Source of the DNA: Spirosoma sp.
GTDB taxonomy: Bacteria > Bacteroidota > Bacteroidia > Cytophagales > Spirosomataceae
NCBI RefSeq assembly: GCF_026391055.1
Contig: NZ_JAPLET010000009.1
Span: 186,001 to 250,000, forward strand
Reading direction: 5' to 3'
Length of the DNA stretch: 64,000 bases
The position numbers were made by a program, and so were the translations under genes. Shown here piece after piece: positions 16,667-24,754 of the stretch (positions are counted from its first letter, which is position 1; each line of letters starts with the position of its first letter). The notes under the pieces were generated by a model. That model was not told the origin of the DNA and ran no database searches. It saw nothing but the letters and a program-made list of their open reading frames with translations.

Positions 16667-17440
16667 TCAACTAAACACTTTAGCCAGTTTTTTTTCGAGG
16701 TCGGTTTCTAGCTTTAGCAACCCTTCGGTGTTGGGCAGATACGTCAGGGCGCGGTGGTGGCGTAGATCGAAGGGAATGTCGCTGGCCGATTGCGTGATTG
16801 GAATGACCAGTTTACCCAGCGTGTGCGCCACACCTGTTTCGTAAAATACATTCGGGTTTCGATCCGTAAAATCCGTAATAACAGCCCGTGACGTAAAGAT
16901 CAGGTCGAATACGTCCTGAATCAGGATGCTGTTATCCCAGATATCATCAGCCCGTTTGCACTCGATGCTCAGCCGGTCGCATACGTTCCGAATGGCTGTG
17001 TACGTGCCCGAAAACCGACTTTCGAAGGGCATCATCACCGATAGTATATTCGACTCGACGGGTTTGTCCGGTATCCGGAAAACATCGGGTGCAAACGTAA
17101 TGACCCGCTCCGGCTCTCGGCTCTGAACGGTGGAAATAAAGTCGGGGACGTCGCGCACTGACCGGTGCATAGTGGCTTTTTTAGCTTCTATAAAGTGCTC
17201 TATCTCGTATAGATTGCTGCTGCTTTCGCTAATCAACTTCGACAGAACCTGCAAGCTATTACCCTCATAATCATCATCTTTAAAATCAAGGCTCCGCAAC
17301 AATCGCGGGTGATCTTCAATTAAGTCAAGGCTATCGGTCAGATACGCTACCTTAATCCAGTCAGACTTGGTAAAGTGATCCTGAATGAATTCATGTAGCG
17401 CAAACAACCGAAGCGTTCGCTGCTTGTTCTGTTTGGTCAT
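16667..17440 (-). CDS. TIR-like / nucleoside deoxyribosyltransferase-like protein, candidate defence effector
   Basis: I favour ATG at 17440 (MTKQNKQRT; 257 residues); ATG at 17470 is possible. The C-terminal half (about 125-245) is the TIR/2-deoxyribosyltransferase-like Rossmann fold: SVMMPFESRFSGTYTAIRNV, CKRADDIWDN, AVITDFTDRNPNVFYETGVA, HTLGK, ITQSASDIPFDLR. In other bacteria such domains hydrolyse nucleotides or NAD and often act as immune effectors. The N-terminal 100 residues are helical and resemble small adaptor (death-like) domains; that reading is tentative. No nucleotide cyclase, ATPase or other partner lies next to it. The AT-rich upstream region and the RAYT/REP neighbours suggest a recently acquired patch. 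Confidence 0.7.
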   Translation of the reverse strand: MTKQNKQRTLRLFALHEFIQDHFTKSDWIKVAYLTDSLDLIEDHPRLLRSLDFKDDDYEGNSLQVLSKLISESSSNLYEIEHFIEAKKATMHRSVRDVPDFISTVQSREPERVITFAPDVFRIPDKPVESNILSVMMPFESRFSGTYTAIRNVCDRLSIECKRADDIWDNSILIQDVFDLIFTSRAVITDFTDRNPNVFYETGVAHTLGKLVIPITQSASDIPFDLRHHRALTYLPNTEGLLKLETDLEKKLAKVFS

Positions 17441-17536
17441 AGAGTTGGAAAACGTCAAACTATAATACAACTATTATATATATAGCTGCAATTATATCCA
17501 AATTCTATATCATAACAAACAAATAATTAACGCAAA

Positions 17537-17584
17537 CAGGGTAACCGTGCCCATGCTGGTTAATTCATGGACACGGTTACCCTG
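17537..17584. terminator. Long hairpin 3' of the SDR gene
   Basis: Arms 17537-17555 and 17566-17584 (cagggtaaccgtg...) are complementary at 18 of 19 positions around a 10-base loop. It lies 28 bp beyond the SDR stop. There is no T-run on either strand, so it is a stem-loop gene end or short palindromic element rather than a classical terminator. Confidence 0.5.
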
Positions 17585-17612
17585 TGGTTACAAAAGGATC
17601 ATTTCCGATGGC

Positions 17613-18350
17613 TTACCAAGGGCTAATGCCTGTTTCGGGCGCATTATCATCACTAAAAAATTGACCTGTTGGACCATCGGACCCAAAAGTGGCTGCTCTT
17701 ACTACTCTGGCAGCGGCATCGGGCACGGTTCCTGGCCCAGAGTGATTGTTAAAATCGGTGGCGGTATAGCCAGGGTCAACGGCATTTACCCTGAATGCCG
17801 TATCGCGCAGCTCATGAGCCAACACGATGGTATAGGCATTGAGAGCTGCTTTAGACATAACATACGCCGTTGGCTTAACCGCATAGTATTTCCAGGCAGG
17901 ATCGCTATGCAGGGTGAGTGAACCCAGGCCTGAGGTCACGTTAACGATGCGTGGTTCGGGCGACTGCCTCAGCAGGTCGATAAAGGCCTGCGTTACGCTG
18001 ATCACACCAAAAACGTTTGTGTCAAATACCTGCATGAACACATTAACCTCCGTTTCCAGTGCTGTATTCGGCATCGCGCCGTGGATACCTGCATTGTTAA
18101 CCAGCACATCCAGCACATTCGTTTTCTGGCCGAGCGCTTCGCGGGCGGCCTTTATCGAGTCAATATTATCAACGTCGATTTCGATGGGTTCTATCTGAGT
18201 TAAGCCCTCCGCCTGTAGCTGGTTAGCTGCCTGCTCACCTTTCTGCTTATCCCGGCAACCCAGGTACACATAATAGCCTTGCTGAAGTAATTGTCTGGCT
18301 GTTTCAAAGCCAATGCTTTTGTTTGCGCCTGTTATCAGTGCTGTTTTCAT
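17613..18350 (-). CDS. Short-chain dehydrogenase/reductase
   Basis: A 245-residue NAD(P)-dependent oxidoreductase of the classical SDR family. The glycine motif TGANKSIG is at residues 7-14, NNAG near 88, a catalytic Ser in IVNVTSGLGS and Tyr-x3-Lys as YVMSK with the following AALNAY. The substrate is unknown. Its upstream neighbour on the same strand is an AraC regulator 66 bp away; this arrangement is common for SDRs of the carbonyl-reductase type induced by small aromatic or aldehyde compounds. ATG at 18350. Confidence 0.92.
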   Translation of the reverse strand: MKTALITGANKSIGFETARQLLQQGYYVYLGCRDKQKGEQAANQLQAEGLTQIEPIEIDVDNIDSIKAAREALGQKTNVLDVLVNNAGIHGAMPNTALETEVNVFMQVFDTNVFGVISVTQAFIDLLRQSPEPRIVNVTSGLGSLTLHSDPAWKYYAVKPTAYVMSKAALNAYTIVLAHELRDTAFRVNAVDPGYTATDFNNHSGPGTVPDAAARVVRAATFGSDGPTGQFFSDDNAPETGISPW

Positions 18351-18416
18351 GTTTCAGTTGTTTATGGGACAAAGCTACCGCACTCCCTGCTGCCAACTGA
18401 AACACATCTTTCGGTA

Positions 18417-19307
18417 TTACTGGTACATTTCACGGATACTGGCCCGGTACTCGGCGGGTGTAAGTTCCGTTTCGCGTTTGAAGAAGCGATTGAAGTAGGA
18501 TGCATCCGAAAAACCGAGATCAAAGGCAATCTCTTTCAGCGACTGTTGTGTATGAAATAACAGTCGCCGGGCTTCGAGTACCAATCGTTCATGAATGTGC
18601 GTAATGGCTGGTTTGCCGCTTTGGGCTTTTACTACCTCGCTCAGATATCCGGCCGATACATTCAGTAAAGACGCATAGTCACTTACCTGATGCCGTTCGC
18701 GAAAGTGTTCATTGATTTTTGCCTGATATTTCTTCAGCAACAGGTTGTCTGTCGAAAGCGGTTTGCTTTCGAACTGCTCGGTATACAGTCGGCTCAGATA
18801 CGTAAGCAGTACCGTCAGGTAAGCGGTGAGCATGCGTTGCTGCCATTCGTTAGGTTGTTGATACTCCGCATTAATCTTTACCAGCATGTCCTCAACAAAC
18901 GTCACATCAGCTTCTGTCAACAGCAATTCGTGACCATTATGAGGATTTTGAATGAGTGGTAGTTTGCTTAAAGCCGCGTTTTCCTGAAAGGACAGGAACT
19001 CCTTCGTAAAGGCAATACCCGTACTCCATAACTGGTTGAACCCTTCCTTTACGATGATCTGATCGGGCCCGGTAAAGTAGAACGTGTTGTCTTTAAGTAA
19101 GTAGGGCGTCATGTCGATCCACTGACGACTGCCCGCCTGCCTTATAAAAACCAGCAGGTAATGGTCCTTTCGGTGGGGTACAAGCAGATCGGCCTGGTTA
19201 GGTAACGTGCCTTCGAAATTATACACCCTGAACTGTTTGTTGCCGGTAAGCTCGTCGGGCTCCAACCTGTAAACGGGCACCTGCTGATGGTCGTTGAGTA
19301 GCTGCAT
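18417..19307 (-). CDS. AraC-family transcriptional regulator
   Basis: A 296-residue protein with an N-terminal cupin-like sensor (about 1-160; HYLLVFIRQAGSRQWID, FYFTGPDQI) and a C-terminal double helix-turn-helix of HTH_18 type (about 195-290). The second helix-turn-helix reads SLKEIAFDLGFSDASYFNRFFKRETELTPAEYR, the AraC signature. Genes of this type in Bacteroidota regularly lie directly before an oxidoreductase, as here. It probably controls the SDR gene and itself. ATG at 19307. Confidence 0.92.
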   Translation of the reverse strand: MQLLNDHQQVPVYRLEPDELTGNKQFRVYNFEGTLPNQADLLVPHRKDHYLLVFIRQAGSRQWIDMTPYLLKDNTFYFTGPDQIIVKEGFNQLWSTGIAFTKEFLSFQENAALSKLPLIQNPHNGHELLLTEADVTFVEDMLVKINAEYQQPNEWQQRMLTAYLTVLLTYLSRLYTEQFESKPLSTDNLLLKKYQAKINEHFRERHQVSDYASLLNVSAGYLSEVVKAQSGKPAITHIHERLVLEARRLLFHTQQSLKEIAFDLGFSDASYFNRFFKRETELTPAEYRASIREMYQ

Positions 19308-19344
19308 TGCTTAAAACTACAAATTTTTCAAATGGAAAAGCCAC

Positions 19345-19378
19345 AAAAAAGCCCTGTATGCTGTATACAGGGCTTTTT
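19345..19378 (-). terminator. Bidirectional intrinsic terminator
   Basis: GCCCTGTAT (19351-19359) pairs with ATACAGGGC (19365-19373) around a 5-base loop. Six A precede and five T follow, so it works in both directions. It sits 20 bp beyond the stop of the NagB-LmbE gene. Confidence 0.9.
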
Positions 19379-19397
19379 GTACAGGACCGGCCAGTAC

Positions 19398-21371
19398 TTA
19401 AAAACGCCAGCGGACAAAGGCTTCCATAGCTTCGTATTCGGCCAGACCGAGCTTGTTGTATAAGCCCGCCGTAGCGCCGTTACGCTCTTCGGCCCGTTGC
19501 CAGAACTCGCGGGAGTCGGTACCCTGGTACACGACACCGTCCTTCTGCGATTGGTGCTTGAAGATACCCAACCGTTTTTTCATCACCTGATCGGGCGACA
19601 TCGGAACGGCCATTTCAATTTCGTGAATATCCCACTCGGCCCAGGCACCGCGATATAACCATACCCAGCAATCCTTCATGAAGTTCTTGTGCTTCAAGCG
19701 ACGCACCGACTCCAGAATGGCATCCAGACAAACCTTGTGTGTGCCGTGCGGATCGGCGAGGTCACCGGCTGCGTAGATCTGGTGAGGTTTGATCTCTTCG
19801 ATCAGGGCCATCGTAATTTTGATATCTTCTTCGCTCAGAGGCTTTTTCGCCACGGTGCCGGTTTCGTAGAAGGGCATGTTCATGAAGTGCGCATTCTCAA
19901 CCGGAATCCCGACGAAGCGGCAGGTCGATTTGGCTTCGCCCATCCGAATCAGGCCCTTGACATAACGCACTTCGGCGGTATCCATTTCGGAATCTTTTTT
20001 CTCCCGCAGGGATTGAGCCGCATCCTGGAAAATCCGGGTAGCTACAGGGCTGTCGATACCAAATTTCGAGTTGAAATCAACTACATAATCGGCAAACCGC
20101 AGGGCTTCATCATCGGCCACCGCAATGTTGCCGGATGTCTGGTACCCTACGTGTACTTCATGCCCCTGATCGCGCAGACGCTGGAACGTACCACCCATTG
20201 AAATAATATCGTCGTCGGGGTGCGGACTAAAAATCAGGCAGCGTTTTTTAGCCGGCAGAGCACGTTCGGGCCGATTGGTATCATCGGCATTGGGTTTTCC
20301 GCCCGGCCAGCCCGTAATGGTATGCTGAAGCTGGTTGAAAACGTCGATGTTAATGTCGTATGACTGGCCATACTGAGCCAGCAGATCGCTCATCCCGTTG
20401 TCGTTGTAGTCGCGGTCGGTTAGTTTAAGAATAGGCTTCCCGAGCGTCAGCGACAGATACGTGACGGCTTTCTTTTTCATCTTGTTATCCCACTCAACCG
20501 AATCCACCAGCCAGGGTGTCTTCATGCGGGTCAGCTCAGAGGCTGCGGCTGTGTCGATAACGAAGAGTGCGTTCGGATGCGTTTGCAGGTACGATGCCGG
20601 ATTCAGTTCCGTTACCAGCCCTTCAACGGCGCCCCGGATAACGGGTGCTTTACGTTCACCCCAGGCAAGTAACACCACCCGGCGGGCACTCAGAATACTC
20701 GCAACCCCCATCGTGATCGCCTTGCGGGGCGTCTTGGGAAGTCCACCGAAATCGACTGATGCGGCTGCTCGTGTCGAGTTGTCGAGCATCATCAGGCGTG
20801 TATGCGAGTTAATGAGCGAACCCGGCTCGTTAAACCCAATGTGCCCGTTACCGCCAATACCCAGCAGCTGAAAATCCAGCCCGCCAGCAGCCTCGATAGC
20901 CGCTTCGTATTGCTTCGAAAACTCACCTACTTTATCTGTCTGAAGTGTACCGTCGGGAACATGGTAGTTTCCCTGCTCAATATCCACATGGTCGAACAGT
21001 TGTTCCCGCATGAATCGCCAGTAGCTCTGAAGCGAGTCAGGCTCCATGGGGTAATATTCGTCCAGGTTAAAGGAAACGACGTTTTTAAAGCTCAACCCCT
21101 CTTCCCGGTGCATCCGAATAAGTTCGGCATAGACTGTTTTGGGCGATGAGCCGGTTGCCAGTCCCAATATGCAGGGTTTGCCTTCACGCTGTTTTTGACG
21201 GATTAAGTCCGAAATTTCCTGAGCCACTGCCCGCGATGCATCTTTGGCATCGGCATAGATGTGGGTGGGAATTTTCTCGTAAGTAATGGCCGACTGAATT
21301 GGTCCACCGTTGGCTGCTGCACCCGGAACTTGCCCGTCTGGGTTGTCGAGTAGTATAGACTCCGTAATCAT
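19398..21371 (-). CDS. nagB: Glucosamine-6-phosphate deaminase fused to LmbE/PIG-L-type deacetylase domain
   Basis: I choose ATG at 21371 (MITESIL), removing 12 unlikely residues; 657 codons remain. The N-terminal half (about 40-310) is NagB, converting GlcN6P to Fru6P and ammonia: LGLATGSSPKTVYAELIRMH, SFNLDEYYPM, GIGGNGHIGFNEPGS. The C-terminal part (about 370-600) is a LmbE-like zinc deacetylase with FSPHPDDDIISMGG and the ADPHGTH motif. This fusion is widespread in Bacteroidota and could couple deacetylation to deamination. Terminator at 19345-19378. Confidence 0.93.
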   Translation of the reverse strand: MITESILLDNPDGQVPGAAANGGPIQSAITYEKIPTHIYADAKDASRAVAQEISDLIRQKQREGKPCILGLATGSSPKTVYAELIRMHREEGLSFKNVVSFNLDEYYPMEPDSLQSYWRFMREQLFDHVDIEQGNYHVPDGTLQTDKVGEFSKQYEAAIEAAGGLDFQLLGIGGNGHIGFNEPGSLINSHTRLMMLDNSTRAAASVDFGGLPKTPRKAITMGVASILSARRVVLLAWGERKAPVIRGAVEGLVTELNPASYLQTHPNALFVIDTAAASELTRMKTPWLVDSVEWDNKMKKKAVTYLSLTLGKPILKLTDRDYNDNGMSDLLAQYGQSYDINIDVFNQLQHTITGWPGGKPNADDTNRPERALPAKKRCLIFSPHPDDDIISMGGTFQRLRDQGHEVHVGYQTSGNIAVADDEALRFADYVVDFNSKFGIDSPVATRIFQDAAQSLREKKDSEMDTAEVRYVKGLIRMGEAKSTCRFVGIPVENAHFMNMPFYETGTVAKKPLSEEDIKITMALIEEIKPHQIYAAGDLADPHGTHKVCLDAILESVRRLKHKNFMKDCWVWLYRGAWAEWDIHEIEMAVPMSPDQVMKKRLGIFKHQSQKDGVVYQGTDSREFWQRAEERNGATAGLYNKLGLAEYEAMEAFVRWRF

Positions 21372-21505
21372 GTTGCGCTCTGCGGAGAAAAAGATGAGAT
21401 GCCACAAAGGTCGAAAAAAATCAGGTAGTTTTTACCTGATTCTCTACCGCAAACTAATATTTTTAAAATTTTTTATTAATTCACCACTCTCTTATTCAGC
21501 TTCTT

Positions 21506-22648
21506 TTATTGGCGGGCTAGCCGATCGGCCACGGTTGCGATCTGTAACGAGTGCAGTCCGTTATCTTCTGTAATAAGTCGGTGCGTACCCGGATAATGAA
21601 TGGCACTGACTTGATCCCGGAACATCAATCGCAGCAGTTCACTGTAGAGATGCTGTTTTTCCTGACCAAAACCAAAGCGTAGTTCAAGCTGCTGATAGGC
21701 ATTAAACTCTTTATGCCGACCGCGCAGGGGTAAATCTTTCCCGCCGATATTAGCCGTCACATCAAGCTGAGCACCCGGAAAGAGATCCATCAGCGAACGG
21801 GTTGTTTCTTCGTCGGCCACGCAGCGCAGAACCATCCGAGTTGGTACCCACTCGAACAGCGTGATGTCGCCCCGTTCGAATACGAGCCGCATTTCCTGAC
21901 GGTCCATGCGCCCCGTTTGTGTGAAGCCGTGGTAAAAATTGACCAGTTTCCGGCCGGTTTCGTCGTCGCCATATTCAACGATTGCCTGTACCTGATCTTC
22001 CACGTCATTGCTGTTTGGCCGCTTAATAACCTGCGCGGCTTTTACGGTGCCTTTCCCAAACCAGCCGTCAAACATATCGAAGAAGTGAACGCCGTGCTCG
22101 ATAAAAATACCACCACTCTTACTCCGGTCCCAGAACCAGTGCTCAGGCGACAGGCCTTCATCACCGGCGTAGTTCTCGAAATAACCGTGCAGGAAATCAC
22201 CAAGCAGGTTTTTATCGATCAGGTGTTTGATTCGGGCAAACATAGGGTTGTAGCGCTGCATCAGGTTCGTAACCATCAGCAGCCCTTTTTCTTTGGCCAG
22301 CGCCAGCATTTCGGCTCCCTCTTCGGGATTCATCGCTAATGGCTTCTCACAGATAACGTGCTTACCAGCGTTAAGGGCCAGCATAGCCTGCTCGTAGTGT
22401 AGAAACGGGGGAGTCGCGATGTACACAATATCGACATCAGGATGATTGACCAGTTCGTCGAGGCTCTCGAGCTGATCGGCTCCGAACCGTTTGGCTGTTC
22501 GGATGGCTTCTTCGCGCTTCGAACCGGCAATAGCGACCAGTTTGGTGTGCGGTGTCTGTAGAAATTGCTGTACGGCAAACAGCCCGAAGCCGCCCATACC
22601 AATTACTCCAATTCCAATTTCGCGTTCGTTTGGCGCGTCTGCTTCCAT
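21506..22648 (-). CDS. Gfo/Idh/MocA-family oxidoreductase
   Basis: A 380-residue NAD(P)-dependent dehydrogenase. The Rossmann fold begins GIGVIGMGGFGLFAVQQF at residues 11-28. The hallmark EKPLAMNPEEG is near 99-109 and GIFIEHGVHFFDMF supplies the expected active-site His region. Substrates in the family are sugars and inositols; the exact one is unknown. It lies 135 bp upstream of nagB on the same strand, which hints at sugar catabolism, but an AT-rich spacer without a terminator leaves co-transcription open. ATG at 22648. Confidence 0.9.
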   Translation of the reverse strand: MEADAPNEREIGIGVIGMGGFGLFAVQQFLQTPHTKLVAIAGSKREEAIRTAKRFGADQLESLDELVNHPDVDIVYIATPPFLHYEQAMLALNAGKHVICEKPLAMNPEEGAEMLALAKEKGLLMVTNLMQRYNPMFARIKHLIDKNLLGDFLHGYFENYAGDEGLSPEHWFWDRSKSGGIFIEHGVHFFDMFDGWFGKGTVKAAQVIKRPNSNDVEDQVQAIVEYGDDETGRKLVNFYHGFTQTGRMDRQEMRLVFERGDITLFEWVPTRMVLRCVADEETTRSLMDLFPGAQLDVTANIGGKDLPLRGRHKEFNAYQQLELRFGFGQEKQHLYSELLRLMFRDQVSAIHYPGTHRLITEDNGLHSLQIATVADRLARQ

Positions 22649-22971
22649 ACGTTTTTAGGTTGAGTTCAAGAGAAACAACAGCCTGTACGCTACTTATGTT
22701 GGAAGAATCCTTTGCTTTGGATACACGATAACCCAATCAGGCGTGGAAACCGGTCTACCGAAGCACGTGGTAGCGACAAAGTAGTTCTTACTTAGTAAAT
22801 GGAACAAGTAGTAACATTTTATCATTATAATCTTTAATCATATATTTTGTCTTATCTCAATGCCCGATAAGCACTTTTATTGATTTTGTGAGCTTTACCA
22901 GGCCGTCGTTAATCTGCATCACAGAACCAACGATGTAACAGAGAGTAGACTTTATTGCTTAGAAACGCCAG
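22649..22971. other. 323-bp divergent promoter region before the sigma factor gene
   Basis: No coding frame, RNA gene or strong hairpin seen. It is AT-rich from 22800 to 22900. Promoter-like words (TATATTTTG near 22849, TTGATTTTG near 22881) fit the Bacteroidota consensus only partly. Confidence 0.5.
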
Positions 22972-23544
22972 GTGAACGAACAGCAGCTTTGGGCCGCTTT
23001 CCAATCGGGAAATGAAGAGGCTTACACCCAGTTATACCAGTTACACATTCGGGCCATGTATCGATACGGCATGAGCCTGGTGGCCGTTTCAGAAGCTTTT
23101 GTGCTGGACTGCGTGCACGACGTCTTTACCGAATTATGGGCCAAACGAAACCGGTTGACCACTCCCAACAACATTCGTCATTATCTGCTCAAAGCGCTTA
23201 AAAATCGAATCATGCATTTGCTCGAACGGAAAGAGCGGTACAACAAATCGCTGGATGAAGCGGATTACGATGTTCTTTGGACAGAGCCCAACGAGCTGGA
23301 AATACGCGAAGAACTGGAAGCGGCCAATACGCGTCAGCAACGACTTCAGCGGCTTATCGCCCAGTTGCCGCCCCGCCAGCAGGAAGCCCTGAAACTGCGC
23401 TTTGTCGAAAACATGAATTATAACCAGATCGGCGAAGTGCTGGACGTGAATCAGCAGTCGGCTAAAAACCTGGTTTTCCGGGCAGTTGAGAAGCTCCGTG
23501 ATTGGATCATCCTCCCCTTTTTAACTTTTTCCACCTTTTTTTAG
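22972..23544 (+). CDS. FecI-like ECF sigma factor
   Basis: A 190-residue sigma-70 family factor. Region 2 spans about residues 20-90 (AYTQLYQLHIRAMYRYG; HDVFTELWAKR). Region 4 spans about 125-180 (LPPRQQEALKLRFVENMNYNQ then IGEVLDVNQQSAKNLVFRA). The start is GTG at 22972; no ATG gives a full region 2. It is followed 55 bp later by FecR and then a SusC with an STN domain. That is the standard surface-signalling circuit: substrate binding at the receptor is passed through FecR to release this sigma factor for the receptor operon. Confidence 0.93.
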   Translation: MNEQQLWAAFQSGNEEAYTQLYQLHIRAMYRYGMSLVAVSEAFVLDCVHDVFTELWAKRNRLTTPNNIRHYLLKALKNRIMHLLERKERYNKSLDEADYDVLWTEPNELEIREELEAANTRQQRLQRLIAQLPPRQQEALKLRFVENMNYNQIGEVLDVNQQSAKNLVFRAVEKLRDWIILPFLTFSTFF

Positions 23545-23599
23545 GATTTAGTGAGTACGTTTTGCACAATCCGTCATCTACTGACAAATCCAATAGTCA

Positions 23600-24706
23600 G
23601 TGGAGCACGTTTACGAGACATTTTTGACGGCCGACTTTTTGACAGACGATGCTTTTGTGCATCATCAGCTTGAGCCAACGCCCCAATCCACACAGTTCTG
23701 GGATAGCTGGCTGGCGAAATACCCGCACCGGCAAACAGAATACCAGAAGGCCGTCGATTTTGTAGCTTCCATTCGTTTGGGTCTGACTGCGTACGCCCAA
23801 ACGAACTTACCGGAGGAGACCATTCTGCAACTGCTCACTCGAATTCAGCAAACGAATGCCCAGACCCGACTAACTCAACCCACCGTCCGTTCGTTGGGCT
23901 GGATGCGGTGGGCTGCTGCGGCTGCTGTGTTTCTGGCACTGGGTGTAGGTTTCTGGTGGAAAACCACGCAGCGCCCTACCCTCTACGAGCAGCAGTTGGC
24001 CACGCTGCCGAATGCCTTTTCCGAAAAAACAAATACTAGCCCGCACGTTCAAACCATTCAGCTACCCGATCAGTCGGTCGTTTCGCTGGCCCCCGAGAGC
24101 CGGATCAGTTACCCGGCCAATTTCGGTCAGCAGAACCGGACGGTTTATTTATCCGGCGAAGCGGCCTTCAGCGTAACCAGAAATAGTGAAAAGCCCTTTC
24201 TGGTACATGCCAACGAAGTAGTTACGAAAGTACTGGGAACGCGATTTACCGTGCGGGCCTTTGCCGGAGAGGACCGGGTGCAGGTTCAGGTGCAGTCAGG
24301 TCAGGTGTCGGTTTATCGTAATGAGCCGACAAACGCATCTGTTCGGCAAAAGGGGGTGATGCTGATGCCCAATCAGCGGGTTGTCTTTAACCGCGAAACG
24401 GACCAGTTTGATAAGATGCTGGTTGATGCCCCCACCCTCGTCCTCACCCCGACCCGCCAGAAGAAAGCGCCTTCGTTTGTGTACAACGACACGCCCATTC
24501 CGCAGGTATTGCAGGAGTTGATAGAAGCCTATGGAATAGATATCCGCTACAATAAGGAAGCCCTCGCCAACTGCCAGCTGAATTCGTCTATGACCAACGA
24601 ATCGTTCGAGCAAAAACTGACTATCGTTTGCGCTACCGTTGGCGCTACGTATGAGATCATCGACGGACAGGTCATTATCAACGGAGGCAACTGCCAGCCG
24701 CAGTAG
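23600..24706 (+). CDS. FecR-family anti-sigma / sigma regulator
   Basis: A 368-residue single-pass inner membrane protein. The cytoplasmic N-terminus (about 1-100) binds the sigma factor. A transmembrane helix covers about 108-124 (AAAAAVFLALGVGFWW). The periplasmic FecR domain (about 150-260; LPDQSVVSLAPESRISYP, GEAAFSVTRN) and the C-terminal DUF4974 domain (about 295-365; NDTPIPQVLQELIEAYGIDI) follow. GTG start at 23600. It links the SusC-type receptor's STN domain to the ECF sigma factor upstream. Confidence 0.93.
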   Translation: MEHVYETFLTADFLTDDAFVHHQLEPTPQSTQFWDSWLAKYPHRQTEYQKAVDFVASIRLGLTAYAQTNLPEETILQLLTRIQQTNAQTRLTQPTVRSLGWMRWAAAAAVFLALGVGFWWKTTQRPTLYEQQLATLPNAFSEKTNTSPHVQTIQLPDQSVVSLAPESRISYPANFGQQNRTVYLSGEAAFSVTRNSEKPFLVHANEVVTKVLGTRFTVRAFAGEDRVQVQVQSGQVSVYRNEPTNASVRQKGVMLMPNQRVVFNRETDQFDKMLVDAPTLVLTPTRQKKAPSFVYNDTPIPQVLQELIEAYGIDIRYNKEALANCQLNSSMTNESFEQKLTIVCATVGATYEIIDGQVIINGGNCQPQ

Positions 24707-24754
24707 CAAGCACAATTCTTACCCAATTTTTACCCAATCCAATAAATCAACAGA

